Shown here one piece after another: positions 60,201 through 64,000 of a stretch of 64,000 nucleotides of DNA. A program made the translations under genes and the position numbers. Below the pieces are notes generated by a model. The model was given only the letters and a program-made list of their open reading frames with translations. It was not told where the DNA came from and did not search any database. Source of the stretch: a bacterium (GTDB lineage Bacteria; Krumholzibacteriota; Krumholzibacteriia; LZORAL124-64-63); the NCBI GenBank assembly GCA_016703265.1, contig JADJCK010000003.1:248001-312000 (forward strand). Reading direction: 5' to 3'. The number at the start of each line of letters is the position of its first letter. The first letter of the stretch is position 1.

Positions 60201-60728
60201 ACGGACCTGGTGCGCGGCGTCTGGAGCAGTCAGACCAAGAACGGGCAGTCCTTCACGCCGTCCGTCGAGTCCGGGCCGATCGCCCTGCCCGCCGGAACGA
60301 CGATCCACTTGCGCGCGCGCGTCGCCAGCCGCTCCCCGTACATGCCGCACTCGCGCTGGTTCTCGCCGCAGGGCAACGGCGTGAACGAGCCGGACCTGCG
60401 CACGCGGAATTCGGCCCTGACGGGCACGGACATCCCGACGCGTGCACCCGGCGGGATGCTGCCGGTGGTGGCGGCGCCCAATCCGTTCAACCCGTCGACG
60501 ACGCTGCGCTTCGACGTGCCGCGTGCGGGCCACGTCCGCGTCGAGATCTTCGACCTTCGCGGCGCTCTGGTGCGCTCGCTCCTGGACGAACCGCGGCCGG
60601 CCGGCCCGGCCGTGCTGGCCTGGGATGGCCTCGACCAGGCGGGGCGCCCGGTCGGTTCCGGTGCCTACCAGGCGCGGGTCACCGCCGGCACGGCGGTCGG
60701 CCACGTGCGCGTGATGCTCCTCAAATAG
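57267..60728 (+). CDS. Secreted FG-GAP/integrin-like propeller protein with C-terminal sorting-type domain
   Basis: An 1153-residue secreted protein from ATG 57267, 6 bases after GGAGG. A signal peptide (about 12-34) is followed by 14 FG-GAP repeats spaced about 60-65 residues apart, each with a calcium-binding GDVNGDGFSDVAVG-like loop; 14 repeats fit two seven-bladed propellers. A beta-rich region without repeats (about 915-1060) follows. The last ~85 residues are a FlgD-like domain with APNPFNPSTTLRFDVPRAG, also found on the GH16 enzyme. The protein is likely an adhesin or matrix component exported by a T9SS-like or related route. An AT-rich dyad lies upstream and a strong terminator downstream. 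Confidence 0.93.
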   Translation: MQRHFAPALRRMAVLSAGLLAILAVASGPVAMAAPAAESPADKALATVPAWEFESNNASAAAGTAAVTLGDVNGDGFSDVAVGAPNFDGPGQNQTNGGAVFVFFGRATGPALAPDQSFFSDRGSFGETVAPAGDVNGDGYHDMLVGAPRSGDGRAYVYLGSAGGLQASPVWQYLHNDGNAAASYFGSSLATAGDINADGYDDIIIGAWNNNGGQGAAFVWLGNSGGVNAGAQWSTGGSAGWLVGAAVAGAGDVNGDGNADFLVGRPGASGTTPQGAAWYGDVVVFHGTAAGTGVATTYLQGAQAGASHGAATAGVGDVNGDGFADVAVGSPAWDWPGAVDAGRALVFAGSAGGVGTTAIWEEWGIAAGARFGATVAPAGDVNGDGLADAAAGAPGNVTSTAAANRYAVVVEGSRTGIGAMLIKWSSTRNDATGFAWAVATAGDVNGDGFSDLIVGSPGFSNGQSAEGRAEIFLGQGAGPYALYAEQYTYAEESTYFGWQTTTVGDVNGDGYSDVAVSGPGIDFNTTDDGLLQLRTGSPTGLQPAGQWAGEEAGGSFGGSVAAAGDVNGDGYDDMIVGAVLTNGSGRAYCWYGSDSGPSFGAADWAVSQGTNGAWFGASVAGAGDVNLDGYADVIVGAPFDENDQANEGRAYLFLGSASGLSTSPAWIVEGNQVDANLGISVAGAGDVNGDRFSDVVIGIDHWTANFGIFWLTNCGRVQVFHGQRQGGLAAAAATTIDGSNSFMQFGSMVAPAGDIDGDGFADVIVAARYADLGYADEGQVAVYRGSNGGLQTAVHWSVRGAQNFANFGSAVAGAGDVNGDGLSDIIVGANFMDTNNLQDNGEARVYAGPLTGLSGILPLWSYRGQQSLENLGNSVGSGGDINGDGFADVLTGSPGWTDSFWGQGRMLVFYGNDRSDPANTLSWKAQQRRGDDSAPLGLLADAGLPPTMRLRAEGSTASGGGDVRLEWELKQHTQILDGTDLVRGVWSSQTKNGQSFTPSVESGPIALPAGTTIHLRARVASRSPYMPHSRWFSPQGNGVNEPDLRTRNSALTGTDIPTRAPGGMLPVVAAPNPFNPSTTLRFDVPRAGHVRVEIFDLRGALVRSLLDEPRPAGPAVLAWDGLDQAGRPVGSGAYQARVTAGTAVGHVRVMLLK

Positions 60729-60770
60729 GCGTGCCGCCGTGCTCCACGCGCGCGGCGGCCACCTGAAGCG

Positions 60771-60808
60771 AGGCCCCGGTACCCTGGAGGTGCCGGGGCC
60801 TTTCTGTT
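60771..60808 (+). terminator. Rho-independent terminator after the FG-GAP gene
   Basis: A 13-base-pair stem with one G-T wobble (60771-60783 with 60789-60801) and a 5-base loop, followed by TTCTGTT. It lies between two convergent genes. Confidence 0.8.
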
Positions 60809-60811
60809 GCA

Positions 60812-61840
60812 TCAATCCCTGCTCACGGGACCGGGGCCGGCCGCCGCAGCCGGCCCGAAGAGCAGCCCGGCAAGGCGCTCGGGGTCGTCGACCTCGCGCA
60901 CCAGGTCCCAGGCCGCGGCCGCGCCGGTGAAGCGGCGCCGCAGCAGGTTGAGCCACTGCTTGAGGCGACCGGCGCGGTGCGGGGGTGCGAAGTCGGCCTC
61001 GAGGCCGTCCCAGTACACGCGCACCAGCGGCAGCAGTTCGGCCCAGTCGATACCGCCGCCGCCCCTGCGCAGCGCGAGGGCCAGTCCCGGGTCGGCCACC
61101 ATGCCGCGACCGAGCATCAGCGCATCACAGCCGCTCTCGGCCAGGCAGCGCCTGGCGTCGTCGACCGTCCACAGTTCACCGTTGGCCACCACCGGCACGG
61201 TCACCGCTTCGCGTACCAGGGCGATGCGGTCCCAACGCGCCGGCGGCCGGTAGCCGTCGGCCTGCGTACGGGCGTGCACGACCAGCTCGGCGGCGCCGCC
61301 GTCGACGAGGGCCCGCGCGCAATCGAGCAGATGCAGCTCGTCCTTGTAGCCCAGTCGCATCTTCGCCGTGACGGGCAGCGACGCCGGCACCGCGGCGCGC
61401 ACGGCAGCGGTGATGGTGCGCAGCAGGTCCGGATCGTCGAGCAGCACGGCCCCGCCGCGGTGCCGGTTCACCGTGCGCGCCGGGCAGCCGAAGTTCAGGT
61501 CGATGCCTTCGGCGCCGAGCGCGGCCAGCGCTGCGGCGTTGTCGGCCAGGCAGGCGGGGTCCGAGCCCAGCAGCTGCGGCCGCACCGGGGTGCCGGCGCG
61601 CGTACGGCTGGCCCGGCCCAGCTCCGGCACCAGGCGCAGGAAGACATGGTCGGGCAGGATCCGGTCCGTGACGCGGATGAACTCCGAGACGCAGCGATCG
61701 ACGCCCCCCACGCCCGTCAGCACGTCGCGCAGGTGGTGGTCGAGCAGGCCCTCCATGGGGGCCAGCAGCAGCCGGTCGATGCGCAGCGGCCCTGCGTCGG
61801 CCGGGAATGCCGCCACATCGCCATGGAACACGTCGCTCAC
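60812..61840 (-). CDS. tRNA-dihydrouridine synthase (DusC-like)
   Basis: A 342-residue FMN-dependent Dus enzyme from GTG 61840. It has LLLAPMEGLLDHHLRDVL at the start, the catalytic-Cys motif DLNFGCPARTVNRHRGGAVLL (C119), KMRLGYKD, VVHARTQADGY and VVANGELWTVDDARRCL, and GRLKQWLNLL near the end. The pattern is closest to DusC, which reduces U16 of tRNA, but the target position is not certain. Its GTG overlaps the stop of the M20 gene by 4 bases (GTGA), so the two are translationally coupled. It ends convergent with the FG-GAP gene. Confidence 0.92.
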   Translation of the reverse strand: MSDVFHGDVAAFPADAGPLRIDRLLLAPMEGLLDHHLRDVLTGVGGVDRCVSEFIRVTDRILPDHVFLRLVPELGRASRTRAGTPVRPQLLGSDPACLADNAAALAALGAEGIDLNFGCPARTVNRHRGGAVLLDDPDLLRTITAAVRAAVPASLPVTAKMRLGYKDELHLLDCARALVDGGAAELVVHARTQADGYRPPARWDRIALVREAVTVPVVANGELWTVDDARRCLAESGCDALMLGRGMVADPGLALALRRGGGGIDWAELLPLVRVYWDGLEADFAPPHRAGRLKQWLNLLRRRFTGAAAAWDLVREVDDPERLAGLLFGPAAAAGPGPVSRD

Positions 61841-63135
61841 CGCGCCTCGAGCCAGCGCAGCGCCGTCAGCACGTGCGCACGCACACCCACGGGCAACACG
61901 GCCTCGTTGACGTCGAACTGCGGCGAGTGGTTGGGCGCCGACGCCTCCGGATCGGTGCCCGCAGCACTGGCGCCCATGTGGTAGAACACGCCCGGGATCC
62001 GCTTCTGGTAGGCCGAAAAATCCTCCGAGACCGTGGTCGGGCGCCGGTTCATGTCCACCTTGCCGGCGCCGGCGGCCTCTTCCAGCGCACTGAACACCGA
62101 GCGCGACAGCGCCGGGTCGTTCCAGGTCACGGCGCCGCTGGCGACGAATTTCACTTCGGCCCGCGCCCCGTAACTGGCCGCGAGGTTCGTCACGGTCTGC
62201 TCGATGCGCTCCTTGATCTGCGTGCGCTGCTCCTTGTCGAACGTGCGCAGGGTGCCGGTCATCACCACTTCTTCGGGGATGATGTTGTAGCGCACGCCGC
62301 CGTGGATGGTGGCGATGGTCAGCACCGTCGGCGTCGCCGTGACGTCGACCGTGCGCGCGGCCAGGGTGTTCAGCTCGGAAACGACCGCGCTCGCCAGCGA
62401 GATCACGTCGATGCCCTTCCACGGCCAGGCGCCGTGCGTCTGCTTGCCGCGCAGCGTGATATGGACCTGGTCGGCCGCCGCCATGAACCCTTCGGGACGG
62501 TAGAAGATGGTCCCCGGCGCGCCCGGCACCACGTGCAGCCCGAAGACGGCCTCGGGCGCCGGATCGGCCAGCGCGCCCTCGTCGATCATCAGCGAGGCGC
62601 CGCCGCGCTCCCCGGCCGGCGCGCCCTCCTCGGCCGGCTGGAACAGGAAGACGATCGTACCGTTTAACTCGCTTTTGAGCCCCGACAGTACTTCGGCCGC
62701 GCCCATCAGCATCGCCGTGTGGGCATCGTGGCCGCAGGCGTGGGCCACCGGCACTGTAGCCCCGTCGTACGTTGCCGTCGCGGTCGAGGCGAACGGCAGG
62801 CCCGTCGCCTCGGCCACGGGCAGCGCGTCCATGTCGGCCCGGAGGGCCACGACGCCGCCGGGATTCGCGCCGCGCAACACGCCGACCACGCCGGTATGAG
62901 CGACACCCTCGCGCACCTCCAGGCCCAGCTGCTTCAGGTGCGCCGCCACCAGGGCCCCGGTGCGGCTCTCGCGATTGGCCAGTTCGGGGTGCTGGTGGAT
63001 GTCACGCCGCCAGGCGACGACCCGTGCGGTCACGGCGTCGACGCGGGCGTTGATCTCGGGCAGGGGCACGGGCGCGGCGGCGCCTGCGCAGGGCAACAGG
63101 AGCAGGGCGCAGGCAACGATCGATTTCCTGGTCAC
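61837..63135 (-). CDS. Exported M20-family amidohydrolase
   Basis: A 432-residue zinc metallohydrolase with a signal peptide (about 4-20, ending in GAAAP). The M20D features are present: RRDIHQHPELANRE, ALRADMDALPV, AHACGHDAHTAMLMG with the metal-binding CGHDAH, FQPAEEG with the catalytic Glu pair, the dimerisation domain with TLRGKQTHGAWPWKGID, and SEDFSAYQKRIPGVFYHMG near the end. Members hydrolyse N-acyl amino acids, hippurate-like compounds or indole conjugates; an exported one probably scavenges acyl-amino acids or peptides. It is coupled to the downstream dus gene by a GTGA overlap and lies 99 bases after the YjbQ-family gene. Confidence 0.92.
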   Translation of the reverse strand: MTRKSIVACALLLLPCAGAAAPVPLPEINARVDAVTARVVAWRRDIHQHPELANRESRTGALVAAHLKQLGLEVREGVAHTGVVGVLRGANPGGVVALRADMDALPVAEATGLPFASTATATYDGATVPVAHACGHDAHTAMLMGAAEVLSGLKSELNGTIVFLFQPAEEGAPAGERGGASLMIDEGALADPAPEAVFGLHVVPGAPGTIFYRPEGFMAAADQVHITLRGKQTHGAWPWKGIDVISLASAVVSELNTLAARTVDVTATPTVLTIATIHGGVRYNIIPEEVVMTGTLRTFDKEQRTQIKERIEQTVTNLAASYGARAEVKFVASGAVTWNDPALSRSVFSALEEAAGAGKVDMNRRPTTVSEDFSAYQKRIPGVFYHMGASAAGTDPEASAPNHSPQFDVNEAVLPVGVRAHVLTALRWLEAR

Positions 63136-63234
63136 GTTGGGATTCTCCGCGACGGGGTGGGATGCCAGATCCGGTGACCGGACAGGATAGCGCCCGGAGC
63201 GCCGATTCGCACAGGGATCCCGCCGGCGCGCCCG

Positions 63235-63654
63235 CTACTCCCCGATGATCTTCACCAGCACCCGCTTGCGCCGCCGCCCGTCGAACTCGCCGTAGAAGAT
63301 CTGCTCCCAGCGCCCGAAGTCGAGCCTGCCGCCGGTCACGGCCACCACGACCTCGCGGCCCATCACCTGGCGCTTGAGGTGCGCGTCGGCGTTGTCCTCG
63401 CCGGTCAGGTTGTGGCGGTAGCGGTCGGTGGGCGCGTGCGGGGCCAGGTGTTCGAGCCACTTCTCGTAGTCGTGGTGCAGGCCCGACTCGTCGTCGTTGA
63501 TGAAGACCGAGGCGGTGATGTGCATGGCGTTGACCAGGCACAGCCCTTCGCGAATGCCGCTGTGCGCGAGGGCCGCCTCGACCTGCGGGGTGATGTTCAC
63601 GAACCCGCGCCGCGCCGGCACTTCCAGGGCGATCTCCTCGCGGTGGCTCTTCAT
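63235..63654 (-). CDS. YjbQ/UPF0047 family protein
   Basis: A 139-residue protein from ATG 63654, 5 bases after AAGGAG. It has the family pattern GFVNITPQVEAALAHSGI, CLVNAMHITASVFINDDE, HLKRQVMGREVVVAV and GRWEQIFYGEFDGRRRKRVLVKIIG. Members are annotated as secondary thiamine-phosphate synthase because E. coli YjbQ has weak activity of that kind; the true role is unsettled. It follows the class V aminotransferase gene by 10 bases on the same strand. Confidence 0.93.
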   Translation of the reverse strand: MKSHREEIALEVPARRGFVNITPQVEAALAHSGIREGLCLVNAMHITASVFINDDESGLHHDYEKWLEHLAPHAPTDRYRHNLTGEDNADAHLKRQVMGREVVVAVTGGRLDFGRWEQIFYGEFDGRRRKRVLVKIIGE

Positions 63655-63664
63655 GCCTGCTCCT

Positions 63665-64000
63665 TCAACGCCGGCGTCCCAGCTCGGCGATCTCGCCCAC
63701 GGCCGCCACCGCCGTCGCCACCTGCTCCGCCGTGTTGAACGGCCCGACGCCGAACCGCACGGATCCATGCATCTTGTCGGTGCCCAGGTGCTCGTGCACC
63801 ATCGGCGCGCAGTGCAGGCCGGTGCGGCAGGCGATGCCGTGGTCCACGTCGAGCATCGTGCCGACATCGCCGGCCTCGACGCCTGCGACATTGAACGACA
63901 GCACACTGATGCGCTCCCGGCCCGGCACCTCGTCCGCACAGTACAGGGTCACGCCCTCGATGGCGCGCAGGCCGTCGCGCAGCTGGCGCCAGAGATCCAT
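63665..64000 (-). CDS. Class V aminotransferase/cysteine desulfurase-like protein (C-terminal part)
   Basis: The last ~110 residues of a PLP enzyme whose start lies beyond the right edge. ACRTGLHCAPMVHEHLGT with a Cys in the desulfurase loop, then GSVRFGVGPFNTAEQV, match the cysteine-desulfurase-like branch of class V aminotransferases (NifS/SufS relatives, the EF2568-like group). The active-site Lys and PLP pocket are outside the window. Activity on cysteine or selenocysteine is likely but not provable from this part. The reading frame is open to base 64000, so the true start is not seen. Confidence 0.8.
   Translation of the reverse strand: MDLWRQLRDGLRAIEGVTLYCADEVPGRERISVLSFNVAGVEAGDVGTMLDVDHGIACRTGLHCAPMVHEHLGTDKMHGSVRFGVGPFNTAEQVATAVAAVGEIAELGRRR

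Overview
The window is about 64 kb of GC-rich (roughly two-thirds G+C) bacterial chromosome, almost fully coding, with Shine-Dalgarno-led genes on both strands. Two secreted proteins (GH16 glucanase, FG-GAP protein) end in a FlgD-like C-terminal domain with an NPFNPSTT motif. Together with a fused ccoNO oxidase gene, the MEP-pathway gene ispH, WD40 and Calx-beta surface proteins and a kinase-SUMF1 fusion, this suggests a high-GC member of the FCB side of the tree, such as a Krumholzibacteriota- or Eisenbacteria-like lineage. That placement is an inference. I found no rRNA, tRNA, CRISPR array, insertion sequence or prophage; this is core and surface-biology chromosome, not a mobile island.

Layout. 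0.1-6.0 kb: an HDOD protein and a YhaO/YhaN-type phosphoesterase-ATPase pair. 6.0-10.0 kb, minus strand: an ArsR-type repressor, ispH and a GT39-like membrane glycosyltransferase with a TPR tail. 10.2-20.4 kb, plus strand: a respiratory block with a SafE/UreH-like protein, a six-haem cytochrome, ccoI, ccoS, fused ccoNO, ccoQ, a one-haem ccoP, ccoG and a small membrane protein. 20.5-28.1 kb: GH16 glucanase, a two-domain GT2, a second GT39-like enzyme and a 14-repeat WD40 protein. 28.2-33.5 kb: tudS-like desulfurase, acs, a small membrane protein and an orphan chemoreceptor. 33.6-38.8 kb: methyltransferase and ppa (minus), then moaA-moeA-pyrC (plus).

38.8-42.2 kb: an ArsR-SRPBCC-DUF4287 operon with a clear promoter-operator, a 15-residue-repeat solenoid protein and a lipoprotein. 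42.4-53.4 kb, minus strand: aspartase with an N-terminal cyclic-nucleotide-binding domain, a Calx-beta lipoprotein with a barrel-like partner, a GT87 mannosyltransferase-like protein and a kinase-PEGA-SUMF1-hydrolase fusion. 53.5-57 kb, plus strand: serC (frameshifted as given), serA and DUF1015. 57-64 kb: a 14-repeat FG-GAP protein, then on the minus strand dus, an M20 amidohydrolase, a YjbQ-family protein and the C-terminal end of a class V aminotransferase.

The genes describe an oxygen-respiring heterotroph using a high-affinity cbb3 oxidase with its copper and haem maturation factors, acetate activation and pyrophosphate removal, molybdenum-cofactor, serine and pyrimidine synthesis, and a large investment in secreted beta-propeller and beta-sandwich proteins. 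The most unusual items are domain fusions (CNB-aspartase, kinase-SUMF1-hydrolase, a YhaN-like ATPase with a long C-terminal extension), the one-haem CcoP beside a hexahaem cytochrome, the 15-residue solenoid protein and the one-base frameshift in serC. I did not find a clearly undescribed multi-gene system.
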